From assembly GCA_963838205.1 (NCBI GenBank), contig CAWIQF010000009.1, positions 248,001 through 312,000 on the forward strand: a stretch of DNA of 64,000 nt, in the 5' to 3' direction. The first letter of the stretch is position 1. Each line of letters begins with the position of its first letter. The notes under the pieces are model-generated. The model worked only from the letters and a program-made list of their open reading frames with translations, had not been told where the DNA came from and made no database searches. A program made the position numbers and the translations under genes. The stretch comes from CAIVVT01 sp963838205. GTDB taxonomy: Bacteria > Acidobacteriota > Terriglobia > Bryobacterales > Bryobacteraceae. Below, piece by piece: positions 8,048-19,691 of the stretch.

Positions 8048-8993
8048 ATGACGATGCCGCCGCCCCGCTGGACACGCGAGCAACTTGAGGCGAGCTTACA
8101 ACGGGCCAAAGAACAATTCCGGCAAGAACGCATGCAGGAGCCGTTGGAGGCTTACCTGGATGCCTTCGAGCGGTATCAGGGCTTCGTTGAAAATCTACTG
8201 GAAGCCAGCATCGACTTGGTGCAACTGGAAGAGACCGCCGTCGAACATCCTTACGCAGCACGATTTGCTCGAAGCATTCCGTTATGTCGCTGGCCCACCT
8301 CTTTCAGCCGACGACCTAAAGACCCTCAGCGAAGCGGTTTTGAGCCCCACAAGACTCCGCAGTGATCCGGCGATGGTTCGTCGCATCATCGAGGTTGTGA
8401 GCATTGGCCTTGATCGTCGCCGTTTTCCGTGGGTGGCCGAAGGCCGCGAGCCCACCGAGGAGGAGCGAGGCGCGGCAGTTCTCGCTTCTGCGGCACTGAT
8501 GGCAACAAGCCGCGTTGGCACAAACCGGCGCAGCCAAGGTAAAGAAGCGCAGGAGCAGCTGGTCGAAGATGCTCTGGCCGGCATGGGGATGAATAAGGTT
8601 TCGACGCGGCCCATCCCAACGTTGAACCTGGCCCCTACCCCCGGCGAGTTTTGCCGTGAGAGTATGCTCGGCGAGCGCAAGGCTGATTTTGTAGTTGGGC
8701 TTTGGGATCACCGCATCATGGCTATCGAGTGCAAGGTGTCGAATTCAAGTACGAATTCAGTGAAGCGCCTTAATAACGATGCTGCTGTGAAGGCGGCAAT
8801 CTGGTACGAGCACTTTGGGACGAAACAGATCGTTCCCTCTGCGATGCTCAGCGGAGTTTACAAGATCCACAATTTGGAGAACGCCCAGAATTCTGGACTT
8901 ACGTTGTTTTGGGCCCATGAGGTTGACCAGCTCACCGCGTGGATTGAAACGACGAAGGCACCACACGCTCCCGCCGTGTCCCACAAACAGTAA
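8048..8993 (+). pseudogene. XamI-family type II restriction endonuclease, frameshifted
   Basis: The start ATG at 8048 overlaps the displaced methylase stop (ATGA), so the two genes were originally translationally coupled. The first about 66 codons are in one frame (MTMPPPRWTREQLEASL...). The rest, from ILTQHDLLEAF, is in the next frame, with the shift near 8240-8246. Removing one A from GTCGAAC there restores one frame of about 314 residues. The C-terminal half shows a PD-(D/E)xK-like nuclease core: KADFVVG, then IECKVS. Without correction only a short fragment is made, leaving an orphan methylase. An assembly error is possible because other genes here carry similar one-base insertions. Confidence 0.8.
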
Positions 8994-9023
8994 GTCGTGA
9001 ACCAGCGCCGCCAGACTACCGCG

Positions 9024-11426
9024 CTAAAGCTTGCCGCGCTCACTAGGCGCAGGGGCATTCTCGTCACCGAGCAGCGCGTCTAGCACCCGCAACGCCGCTT
9101 CCTTGCCACGAGAGCCGGTTTCCCCTTCCGGTCCAACGCAGCTCGGGCAGCCGCTTTCACACGCGCAGCCGGCGATCAGGTCGCGGGCCGCGGCCAGAAG
9201 CTGGGCGTTCATCTGGTACAGCGGCTGGCTCTGGCCGGTGCCGCCGGGGCAGTTGTCGTAGAGATGCAGGTCGGGCTCGAAGCCGGGCGTCTGGGTGCCA
9301 CTCTTGTCGGTCAGCGCCACGCCCAGGTCGCGCGGATCGCACATCAGCAGCAGCGCCCCGGCGGTGCGCATGGCGTTGCCCAGCGCGGTGAGGCCGTTGA
9401 GGCGCTCCGACGGCGACAGGCCGTCGAGCAGCTCCAGAAACGGCAGCGGGCAGTGCAGCCAGAACGACGTCGTGTGCATCTCCTGCTCGGGCAGCGAGAG
9501 CGTGCCCGCGCCGACGTTTTCCATGGTGTAGAACTTGACCTTCTTGAAGCCGACGATCTGGCGGTTGACTCTCACTTCGCCGTGCGCGGCCACGGCGCGT
9601 GGCCGGCCCGAGTCGATGGCCGGCACGGCCTGCGACTCGAACTCCTCGATGATTTTCACCTGGGTATAGTCGATGGCGTCGGTGAAGTAGTCGCACTCGA
9701 CCCGCCGCACGTACGCCTTGCGGCCTTCATAGTCCATCCGCTCCACCTGGAACTGCTGCGCCTCGTGCAGGTAGATCGCCTTGGGATGCAGCTCGACCAG
9801 CGCGGCGGGAAAGGCGACGATGGCGATGATGCGCTCGTCGGTCGTGATATCCACGACGACGAAGTTGTCACTGGTGACGGAGCGCAGGCTGATGGCGTCG
9901 GCCGGGTAGCTGTCCGCGGTCCAGTGCCACGCGCCGCCGCTGGGATGGGCCAGCCCGAGTTCCTGCAGGAACTCGCACAGGGGTTTGACCGCGTGCGGCC
10001 CGTACTTCTCGTCGTCGCGCAGCGGCAGCTCGAACGCGGCGCACTTCAGATGGTTCAACAGGATCTCGAGGTTGTCGGGATTGATATGCGCGTGCTCGGG
10101 CGAGCTTCCGAAGAAGTAATCCGGGTGTTCGACGATGAACTGATCCAGCGGCGCGCTGGAGGCGACCAGCAACGCCAGCGACGTGCCCAGGCGCCGGCCG
10201 GCGCGGCCCGCGCGCTGCCAGGAGGAGGCGATGGTGCCGGGATAGCCGGCCATCACGACGACGTCCAGTCCGCCGATGTCGATGCCCAGCTCCAACGCGT
10301 TGGTCGCCACCACGCAGCGAATCGCGCCCTCGCGCAAGCCGCGCTCGATCTCGCGCCGCTCCTTCGGCAGATATCCGCCGCGATAGCCGCGCACCGCGTC
10401 GGGCAGGGCCGGCGGCCGCGCGCAGGCATCCTTCAAATAGGTCACCAGAACTTCGGTCGCCAGCCGGCTGTTGGCGAACACCAGCGTCTGCTGGCCGCGC
10501 GCGACCAACTCGGAGGCGATGCGCCGGGTTTCGTTCAGGTAGCCCCGGCGGATGCCGAGCTGCCGGTTCACGACCGGCGGATTGTAGAAGACGAAGTATT
10601 TTTCTCCGGATGGCGCGCCGTTGCGCTCCACCAGGTGGAACTCCTCACCCGCCAGGCGCTCGGCCAGCGCCTGGGGGTTGGCGATGGTCGCCGAGCAGCA
10701 GATGAACTGGGGGTGCGAACCGTGAAACGCACACAATCGCTTCAACCGCCGCAGCACGTTGGCGCAGTGGCTGCCGTAGACGCCGCGGTACGAGTGCAGC
10801 TCGTCGATGATCACGTAGCGCAGGTTCTCGAACAGCTTGGCCCACTTGGTGTGGTGCGGCAGGATGCCGGCGTGGAGCATGTCCGGGTTCGTCAGCACCA
10901 CTCCGGCGCGTTCGCGAATCTGCTTGCGCGCATCCTGCGGCGTGTCGCCGTCGTAAGTGAAGGCCCGGATCGGCGAGCCCATCGCCTCCACAGTGGAATG
11001 GAACTCATGCAGTTGATCCTCGGCCAGGGCTTTGGTGGGGAACACGTACAGCGCCCGCGCTTCCGGGTCGGCCATCAGCCGGCACAACACCGGCAGGTTG
11101 TAGCACAGCGTCTTTCCACTGGCGGTCGGCGTGACGACGACGACATTCTTCCCCTGCTCGAGCGCCTCGAAGGACTCCGCCTGGTGCACGTACAGCCGCT
11201 CGATGCCGCGCTGCGCCAGCACCTCCCGCAGCACGGCCGGCACTGCTGTGGGCATTTCGGCGTATTCGCCTTCCCGCGCCGGCAGAATGCGGATGGCGCG
11301 GATCGGCGAGTCCGGCTCCTGCATGCGGGCGGTCAGTTTATCAATGGAAGCCTGCAGCCCCGCGCGGCGCCTCAGTCCGAACGCGTCGTCCGGCTCCGGA
11401 TTTTGAAAACCGAGCGTGAGGTTCAC
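9024..11426 (-). CDS. mrfA: MrfA/YprA-type DEAD/DEAH-box DNA repair helicase
   Basis: An 800-residue superfamily 2 helicase. Motif I is TPTASGKT (about residues 101-108), the Walker B variant is IDELHSYRG, and motif VI is QRAGRAGRR. The C-terminal DUF1998 region ends with the four-cysteine cluster of the MrfA family (CACESGCPSC). MrfA helps excise mitomycin-type DNA crosslinks in Bacillus, independently of UvrABC. Here it lies 0.8 kb from uvrA, suggesting a repair neighbourhood. The start is a GTG at 11426 with AAAGGGCGA upstream. It converges on the endonuclease gene with a 30-base gap. Confidence 0.88.
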   Translation of the reverse strand: MNLTLGFQNPEPDDAFGLRRRAGLQASIDKLTARMQEPDSPIRAIRILPAREGEYAEMPTAVPAVLREVLAQRGIERLYVHQAESFEALEQGKNVVVVTPTASGKTLCYNLPVLCRLMADPEARALYVFPTKALAEDQLHEFHSTVEAMGSPIRAFTYDGDTPQDARKQIRERAGVVLTNPDMLHAGILPHHTKWAKLFENLRYVIIDELHSYRGVYGSHCANVLRRLKRLCAFHGSHPQFICCSATIANPQALAERLAGEEFHLVERNGAPSGEKYFVFYNPPVVNRQLGIRRGYLNETRRIASELVARGQQTLVFANSRLATEVLVTYLKDACARPPALPDAVRGYRGGYLPKERREIERGLREGAIRCVVATNALELGIDIGGLDVVVMAGYPGTIASSWQRAGRAGRRLGTSLALLVASSAPLDQFIVEHPDYFFGSSPEHAHINPDNLEILLNHLKCAAFELPLRDDEKYGPHAVKPLCEFLQELGLAHPSGGAWHWTADSYPADAISLRSVTSDNFVVVDITTDERIIAIVAFPAALVELHPKAIYLHEAQQFQVERMDYEGRKAYVRRVECDYFTDAIDYTQVKIIEEFESQAVPAIDSGRPRAVAAHGEVRVNRQIVGFKKVKFYTMENVGAGTLSLPEQEMHTTSFWLHCPLPFLELLDGLSPSERLNGLTALGNAMRTAGALLLMCDPRDLGVALTDKSGTQTPGFEPDLHLYDNCPGGTGQSQPLYQMNAQLLAAARDLIAGCACESGCPSCVGPEGETGSRGKEAALRVLDALLGDENAPAPSERGKL

Positions 11427-11493
11427 TTGTTCGCCCTTTCTTTGCCAGAGACCAGCGTAGCGGTCTCCGCGCCGGCGCGCAAGTGATTATAGT

Positions 11494-11829
11494 TCAGGCG
11501 GCTTGATAGGCGGCTTGCGGATGGCTGACGAATTCGTAGCGCTCAATGCTCGCAGTCAGGCTGTCCTGGTCGAGGTCGCGCCGCACAACGTGGCCCAGGC
11601 AGTGCAGCCGGACCACCGTGCCGGGCGTCTGGAACGTGGGCAGTGTGACGAAGTATTCGACCTCCTGCCCCACCTCGATCGGGACGGAAGGATAGCTCAT
11701 TAAAACACTGTTCGCACTAACATTGTGGGTCTGCAGATGGTCGGATAAACGCAGCGATCCGGCCTGCGTCAGTTCAACCGGCAGTGCAATGTCGAATCTC
11801 TTGAACTCGCGCTGATCTTTAGTTGGCAC
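11494..11829 (-). CDS. PilZ-domain protein (possible c-di-GMP receptor)
   Basis: A small single-domain protein of about 111 residues. The first PilZ motif RxxxR is present (REFKR, near the N-terminus). The second motif, normally D/N-x-S-x-x-G, reads NVSANS, so the final glycine is Ser and c-di-GMP affinity is uncertain. A beta-barrel pattern (VEYFVTLP, GTVVRLHCLGHVVRR) follows. I prefer the GTG at 11829 because GGGAGGAG lies just upstream; an in-frame ATG at 11874 would add 15 residues without a good RBS. It is monocistronic and divergent from uvrA. Confidence 0.72.
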   Translation of the reverse strand: MPTKDQREFKRFDIALPVELTQAGSLRLSDHLQTHNVSANSVLMSYPSVPIEVGQEVEYFVTLPTFQTPGTVVRLHCLGHVVRRDLDQDSLTASIERYEFVSHPQAAYQAA

Positions 11830-12216
11830 AGACTCCTCCCATGTTGTAGTAGGGACGCCAGTCGGCCGAACCATATACCCGATCGGTACTTATTAGCCAA
11901 AATTAACCTTACGCCGGGTTGGTTCCAGGACTCTCCGACCCGACGTACCAGTTCAGATGGACCCGCGCCCACCGGCGGCGGACCCCCTTTTGCCGCCCGC
12001 GACGCTCGCGCCAGCCCATCTAAGACCCCGGCCACGCGCCATCGTATCCGGAGCCGGAAAGGCCGAATGGTACAATTCGGGGAGATCCCCGTGGCGCGGG
12101 TTCTCCGGTTCCAGGTGAGAGCTCTCCTTTTTCTGCCAGGCGGGATGGAATGTTCATTCGGCACGCGCCGCCGGCGGGGGCGAGGATAACGTGGGCCGGC
12201 TCTGACCAGGCGCAAC
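11830..12216. other. Divergent intergenic region upstream of uvrA
   Basis: No gene is visible in this 387-bp gap. TACAAT at 12071-12076 is a plausible -10 for uvrA without a clear -35. A small dyad GGGGA-GA-TCCCC (12080-12091) sits at the expected transcript start. No LexA-type box was found. Confidence 0.35.
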
Positions 12217-14987
<2,771 letters not shown>

Positions 14988-14991
<4 letters not shown>

Positions 14992-15947
14992 GCCGCTACA
15001 AGCAGCATCCGCTCGATTTCTCGGCCCTTTCGACCATGCCCCTCGAAGCCCGCGGCGGCAAGGTGCGGATGGAGCACATGGGTCTGCCGCCAGAGAAATC
15101 TCTGACCCTCGCGCGCTGGCTGGACCGTCTGCCCAAGCTGCTCGCCGCGGATTCCCTGCGGGCCATCGTCGCCGCGCTCCGCCAGGCCCGCGTCCAAGGC
15201 CGCGGCATCCTCTGGGGTATCGGCGGCCACGTCATCAAGTGCGGTCTCGCGCCGGTTCTGATCGACCTGTTGGACCGCGGCTACGCCACCGCCTTCGCCA
15301 TGAACGGCGCGGCCTCGATCCACGACTTTGAAATCGCTCTGGCCGGCCAGACCAGCGAGGACGTGGAGGCCGTGCTGCCGGACGGGCGCTTCGGCTCCGC
15401 GGAAGAAACGGGGCGCGAGATGAACGCGGCCATCCGCGACGCAGCCGACGAGGGCATCGGCATGGGCGAGGGCCTCGGCGAGCGGCTCGAGCGCATCGCC
15501 CGCCCCGAGTTCGCCTCCGCCTGCCTGTTGCTCCAGGCCTGGCGGCGGAAAATCCCCGTGACGGTCCACGTCGCTATCGGCGCCGACACGCCGCACATTC
15601 ATCCCACCGCGGACGGAGCCGCCATCGGCGCGGCCACCCATCACGACTTCCGTTTGTTCTCTTCCCTCGTGCGGGAACTCGACGCCGGCGGCGTCTATTT
15701 GAACGTCGGCTCGGCAGTGGTGCTGCCGGAAGTTTTCCTGAAGGCCGTCAGCGCAGTCCGCAATCTGGGCTGCCCGTTGGCCGGCTTCACGACCGTGAAC
15801 TTCGATTTCCTCCAACCCTATCGCCCGCGCGTCAATGTCGTCGAACGCCCCCACTCGCAGCGCGGCGGCCAGGGTTATTCCATCACCGGCCATCATGAGC
15901 TGCTGATCCCGCTTCTGGCCGGCATTCTGGCGGACCTCGACGCATGA
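14988..15947 (+). CDS. Deoxyhypusine synthase-like conserved protein, function unknown
   Basis: A 319-residue soluble protein whose start overlaps the uvrA stop (ATGA). The central region (WGIGGHVIKCGLAPVLIDLL, then AFAMNGAASIHDFE) resembles the NAD-binding pattern of the deoxyhypusine synthase fold: a glycine-rich strand, control of a site over a 'G/A...HD' loop. Later conserved-looking segments are IGADTPHIHP and YLNVGSAVVLPEVFLKAV. I do not recognise a characterised member and cannot place the catalytic Lys of true deoxyhypusine synthases with confidence. The alternative is an uncharacterised acidobacterial family. Coupling to uvrA and mtnA does not reveal the role. Confidence 0.5.
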
Positions 15948-16684
15948 CCCCCGTGGAAACCAGCGACACCGCGATGCCCGTCGTCGAGCCCTTCTGGGGC
16001 TGGATCGATGTCGGCTGGTTCCTGGCCTCGCTGCCCCTGTGTTTCCTCGGCTCCATGATCGCCATGCGCTCCGTCAACGCAGTATTCGGCCTCGGCATGA
16101 GCATGGCCGGACGCCTCTTGACCCTACAGGCGTTCATGTACGTCATGCTCTTCGCCGCGCTTTGGTTCATCCTTGAACTGCGCCACAACCTCAGCCTCTG
16201 GCCCGCGCTCCATTTCCCTTTCGCCTGGCGCCAGGCCGCCGGGCTGATCCCAGCCGGATTCCTGCTCGCGCTCGGCGTGGCTTTCCTGGGTGCAGCCTTG
16301 CACGCCCCCGATGTCGATAACCCGCTCCTGCGCCTGCTCAAGGATCCGCTTTCCACCGCGCTGGTCGGGCTTTTCGCCTCGACCCTGGGACCCGCCGCCG
16401 AAGAGGCTCTTTTTCGAGGTTTCCTGCAGCCGCTGATTCAGAAATCAGCCGGCCTCGCCGCCGCCATTCTCTCCACCAGCCTGCTGTTCGCCGCGCTCCA
16501 CGGCCCGCAATACGCCTGGAGTTGGCGTCATCTGCTGCTGCTCTCTCTGGCCTCGGTCGCCTTCGGCCTGACCCGCGCGCGTTGGAACTCCACCGGCGCG
16601 GCCACACTGGTCCATGCCGTATACAATATGACTTTCTTCATCGGTTTCTTGCTTCAAGGAAGGACCTTCGCCGCGCATGGTTGA
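15944..16684 (+). CDS. CPBP-family (CAAX-like) intramembrane metalloprotease
   Basis: A 246-residue multi-pass membrane protein (about six helices). It carries the Abi/CPBP signature: EE-x3-R (AAEEALFRGFLQPL, about residues 148-161), a second motif with FAALHGPQYAW, and HAVYN near residue 225. Glu and His residues of these motifs bind the catalytic metal in Rce1-like proteases. Members process prenylated or signal peptides or protect against bacteriocins. The start overlaps the preceding stop by four bases and the 3' end overlaps mtnA by eight. Confidence 0.85.
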   Translation: MTPVETSDTAMPVVEPFWGWIDVGWFLASLPLCFLGSMIAMRSVNAVFGLGMSMAGRLLTLQAFMYVMLFAALWFILELRHNLSLWPALHFPFAWRQAAGLIPAGFLLALGVAFLGAALHAPDVDNPLLRLLKDPLSTALVGLFASTLGPAAEEALFRGFLQPLIQKSAGLAAAILSTSLLFAALHGPQYAWSWRHLLLLSLASVAFGLTRARWNSTGAATLVHAVYNMTFFIGFLLQGRTFAAHG

Positions 16685-17720
16685 GACCATCCAGTGGACC
16701 GACGCAGGCGTCGTCATGATCGACCAGACGCGCCTGCCGCTCATCGAGGAATTCGTCACCTGCCGCACCTACCAGGAAGTAGCGCAGGCGATCACCACCA
16801 TGGTCATCCGCGGCGCGCCGGCGATTGGCGTCGCCGCAGCCATGGGCGTCGCGCTGGGCGTGCTCCACGCCTCGGAAGCCACGCTCGACTCCGAGTTTGA
16901 AACCATCTGCTCCACCCTCGCCGCCACGCGCCCCACCGCCGTCAACCTGTTCTGGGCCATCGACCGCATGCAGCGGCTCTATGGCTCGCTGCGCGGCCGG
17001 CCGATCGACGAAATTCGCGCCGCGCTGGTGCGCGAGGCCCGGCAGATTTACCTCGACGACATCGCCATCAACCGCGCCATCGGCGCAAACGGCGCGGCCC
17101 TCGTGCCGGATGGCAAAACCGTGCTGACGCACTGCAACGCCGGCGCGCTGGCCACCGCCGGATACGGCACCGCGCTCGGCGTCATCCGCGCCGCCGTCGC
17201 GGCCGGCAAGCACATCGACGTCTTCGCCGACGAGACCCGGCCGTTTCTCCAGGGCGCCCGTCTGACCGTCTGGGAACTGCAGCAGGACAATATCCCAGTG
17301 ACCCTCATCACCGACAACATGGCCGGCCATTTTCTGCACAGCGGCCGCATCGGCTGCGTCGTCGTCGGCGCGGACCGCATCGCGCGCAACGGCGACGTCG
17401 CCAACAAAATCGGCACCTACGCGGTCGCCGTCCTGGCCCACGAGAATAGCGTGCCGTTCTATGTCGCCGCTCCCGTCTCGACGCTCGACCTCACGCTGTC
17501 TTCCGGCGACCGCATCCCCATCGAGCAGCGGCCCTCGCGCGAAGTCACCGAAATCTTCGGCACCGCGGTCGCCCCGTCAGGCACCGCCGTCCAGAATCCC
17601 GCTTTTGACGTAACACCCGCACGCTACGTGACTGCGATCATTACAGAGATGGGCATCGCGCGCCCGCCGTTTGCAACGTCGTTGCCCGCGCTGCTCTCAC
17701 CCGCAAAGGAATCGAAATGA
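16677..17720 (+). CDS. mtnA: S-methyl-5-thioribose-1-phosphate isomerase
   Basis: A 347-residue enzyme converting methylthioribose-1-phosphate to methylthioribulose-1-phosphate in methionine salvage. Family motifs are clear: RGAPAIGVAAAMG near residue 44, the catalytic cysteine in THCNAGALATAGYGTALG, and the catalytic aspartate in GADRIARNGDVANKIGTY. Length and motif order match MtnA rather than eIF2B subunits. No other methionine-salvage gene is visible here. It is the fourth gene of the uvrA operon, with overlapping junctions on both sides. Confidence 0.95.
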   Translation: MVETIQWTDAGVVMIDQTRLPLIEEFVTCRTYQEVAQAITTMVIRGAPAIGVAAAMGVALGVLHASEATLDSEFETICSTLAATRPTAVNLFWAIDRMQRLYGSLRGRPIDEIRAALVREARQIYLDDIAINRAIGANGAALVPDGKTVLTHCNAGALATAGYGTALGVIRAAVAAGKHIDVFADETRPFLQGARLTVWELQQDNIPVTLITDNMAGHFLHSGRIGCVVVGADRIARNGDVANKIGTYAVAVLAHENSVPFYVAAPVSTLDLTLSSGDRIPIEQRPSREVTEIFGTAVAPSGTAVQNPAFDVTPARYVTAIITEMGIARPPFATSLPALLSPAKESK

Positions 17721-18289
17721 AGAATACGCTCCTGATCCTGTTCCTGCTGGCTGCCGCGGCGGCCTCTCTCTCGGCCGGCCCACTCTCCGGGCGGCGCGTC
17801 CCCAGCTTCGCCCTGCCCGACGCCAACGCCACCTACCACGACATCCTCGACTATCGCGGCAAAGTCGTCCTGATCGAAGTCATGCAGACCACCTGCGCGC
17901 ATTGCCAGAGCATGGTGCCGCAGCTCGAAAAGGTCCAGGAAAAGTACGGCGACCGGGTCTCCATTCTGACCATCGTCGTGCCCCCGGACACCATCGATAA
18001 GGTCAAGGATTTTACTATCCGCTTCCGCATCCGCTATCCCATCCTGTTCGATTGCGGACAGGCCTCGGCGGTGCTCATGAAGGCCACGCCGGAGCATCCC
18101 CAGGTCGCCTTCCCGCACTTTTTCCTGATAGATCGCAAAGGCATGATCCGCGAGGATTTCGGCTGGGAGACGGACGAGGCGGCGCTCACCGGCAATGGGC
18201 TCTTCGACAGCCTCGATAAGCTCATGGCCGCACCTCCGGCTCATGCCAAAGCACCGACGAAAGCACCCACGAAACCCACCGGGAAGTAG
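17717..18289 (+). CDS. Secreted TlpA/AhpC-like thiol redoxin
   Basis: A 190-residue protein with an N-terminal signal peptide (about residues 1-20) and a thioredoxin fold. The redox motif is CAHC (TTCAHCQSMVPQLEKV, about residues 58-61), and the cis-proline loop is AFPHFFLID. It ends in a Lys/Pro/Thr tail (KAPTKAPTKPTGK). It probably reduces or oxidises envelope thiols. The start overlaps the mtnA stop (ATGA), making it the last gene of the uvrA operon. Confidence 0.88.
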   Translation: MKNTLLILFLLAAAAASLSAGPLSGRRVPSFALPDANATYHDILDYRGKVVLIEVMQTTCAHCQSMVPQLEKVQEKYGDRVSILTIVVPPDTIDKVKDFTIRFRIRYPILFDCGQASAVLMKATPEHPQVAFPHFFLIDRKGMIREDFGWETDEAALTGNGLFDSLDKLMAAPPAHAKAPTKAPTKPTGK

Positions 18290-18439
18290 CGCGCCTCTGA
18301 AACAGCGAAGCCCGTAGCCACCCGCTTGCTCTTCCGCGCACCGTGCCTCGCCGGCCAGCGTCCATGCATCGCTTGCAGCGGAAGAAGTGCGGGCCGGCGC
18401 GGCTCTTAGTATAGAATCAACCGAGGCCCGCAAGCCGCG
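18290..18439. other. Intergenic gap, possible weak hairpin
   Basis: 150 bp without a gene. CTTCCGC and GCGGAAG (about 18330 and 18378) could pair at a distance, but there is no U-tract. TAGTATAGAATC near 18408-18419 offers a possible -10 for the acyltransferase operon. Confidence 0.3.
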
Positions 18440-19405
18440 ATGCAAACCCAGGCTGCCACGACGCTCGCGCCGCCGCACTCCGCGGCTCCGCCACTACGTC
18501 GCCCGCTGATCCGGGTGAAGGACCTCGCCTGGCTGATCTACCTTTACCCGGCCCGCTGGCTGGCCCTGATTCTGCCGCTGCGCTTGCTTTACGCCGTCGG
18601 GGACGTCGCCGCCGTGTGCGCCTCGGGCTGTCTCCGCCGGCCCCGCCAGGCGCTGCTGGAGAGGCTCGCGCCGGCCTTCGACACGACCCCCGCCGACCCT
18701 CGTCTGCGCGCCATTGCCGATCAGTTTTTTCGCAACGCCATCCTGCGCTTCCTCGACGATCTCCTGATGGAGCGGCTCTTCCGCCAGCCGCGTCTGCCGA
18801 ACGTCGAACTGGTGCACCTCGATAACCTGACCCAGGCGCTTTCCGCCGGCCGCGGCGCGCTGCTGGTCGGCAACCACTGGTATGCCGGCCGCATGGCGAA
18901 ACGTTACCTCGCCACGATTGGTTTCCCTATTCTGGCGACTGGGAACCATGCGCCGGAGGATCCGTACGCCGGGTGGCTTGGTAAGCGCTTTTTGCAGAAA
19001 CGCTATATGGCTTTTCTGGGCCGGACCGTGGGCGACTTTGTCTCCACGCGCGATCCGGACTGCAGTCTGAAGATGCTCGCCCGGTTGCGCTCCGGCGGGC
19101 TGGTCCGTTGCCTCGTGGACACGCCCCAGTCGCAAGCGCTGGTCGAAAGCTCATTTCTCGGACAGAAGACAGTCCTGCCTGCCGGATTCCTGCACGTGGC
19201 CCGGCTGGCCGGCTGCCCGCTGGTTCCGATGCACTGCCTGGGCCATTCGCGCCACCTGACGGTTGTGTTCGGAAAGCCGCTGCTGCTCCAAGGCGCGCCG
19301 GACCAGAAGAATTTTGCCGAACGCAACTTGGCGGAACTGCATCGCATCCTGGAGCAGCAAATCAAAGACCACCCCGCGGAATGGGATGGTTGGATCCGTT
19401 GGTAA
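18440..19405 (+). CDS. LPLAT/HtrB-like membrane acyltransferase, variant active site
   Basis: A 321-residue protein resembling the lysophospholipid/lipid A acyltransferases (LpxL/HtrB). A membrane-associated N-terminus (AWLIYLYPARWLALILPL) is followed by the block-1 histidine in LLVGNHWYAGRMAKR. In the canonical HX4D/E motif the fifth position after His would be acidic, but here it is Arg, so the catalytic dyad is incomplete or differently placed. The C-terminus (PAEWDGWIRW) matches the usual tail of this family. It leads a cluster with an ACP and an AMP-forming acyl ligase, so it likely takes acyl groups from that ACP. Confidence 0.75.
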   Translation: MQTQAATTLAPPHSAAPPLRRPLIRVKDLAWLIYLYPARWLALILPLRLLYAVGDVAAVCASGCLRRPRQALLERLAPAFDTTPADPRLRAIADQFFRNAILRFLDDLLMERLFRQPRLPNVELVHLDNLTQALSAGRGALLVGNHWYAGRMAKRYLATIGFPILATGNHAPEDPYAGWLGKRFLQKRYMAFLGRTVGDFVSTRDPDCSLKMLARLRSGGLVRCLVDTPQSQALVESSFLGQKTVLPAGFLHVARLAGCPLVPMHCLGHSRHLTVVFGKPLLLQGAPDQKNFAERNLAELHRILEQQIKDHPAEWDGWIRW

Positions 19406-19424
19406 GCTTGATTCGTTGAACGCT

Positions 19425-19691
19425 ATGTCCACACCCGACCATGTCTTGCAGCGCTTGCGGCTTCTGGCCGATAGCTCCCTCAATCTGAATCTGACCGCCG
19501 GGGAACTGGCTTCCCTCACCCGGTTGGATGAGGTGGCAGGCTTCGATTCCCTGTCCGTCCTCCAATTCCTAGCCGCCGTAGAACGTGAGTTTGGCCTGAC
19601 CTTCGAAAAGCCTCAGTTGCGCGCGGCGTTCCTGGCCGACCTGCCGGGATTGGCCGCCTATATCGAGGCGCATTGCGGTAAGGCATGTTGA
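19425..19691 (+). CDS. Acyl carrier protein (first of three in the window)
   Basis: An 88-residue carrier protein. The phosphopantetheine attachment site is S42 in GFDSLSVLQFL. It lies between an LPLAT-like acyltransferase (19 bases upstream) and an AMP-binding acyl ligase whose start overlaps its stop by seven bases. The arrangement suggests that the ligase loads this ACP and the acyltransferase unloads it. It is too diverged from the housekeeping ACP to be fatty acid synthase AcpP. Confidence 0.85.
   Translation: MSTPDHVLQRLRLLADSSLNLNLTAGELASLTRLDEVAGFDSLSVLQFLAAVEREFGLTFEKPQLRAAFLADLPGLAAYIEAHCGKAC

Noticed and set aside
8048..8993. Programmed frameshift in the endonuclease
   Set aside because: No slippery heptamer at the switch; similar one-base insertions occur in unrelated genes, so mutation or assembly error is more likely.
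9264..11486. 740-codon forward open frame antisense to the MrfA helicase
   Set aside because: Composition is Arg/Gln/His/Val-rich without family motifs, and the opposite strand encodes a complete helicase. It is a third-position GC shadow.
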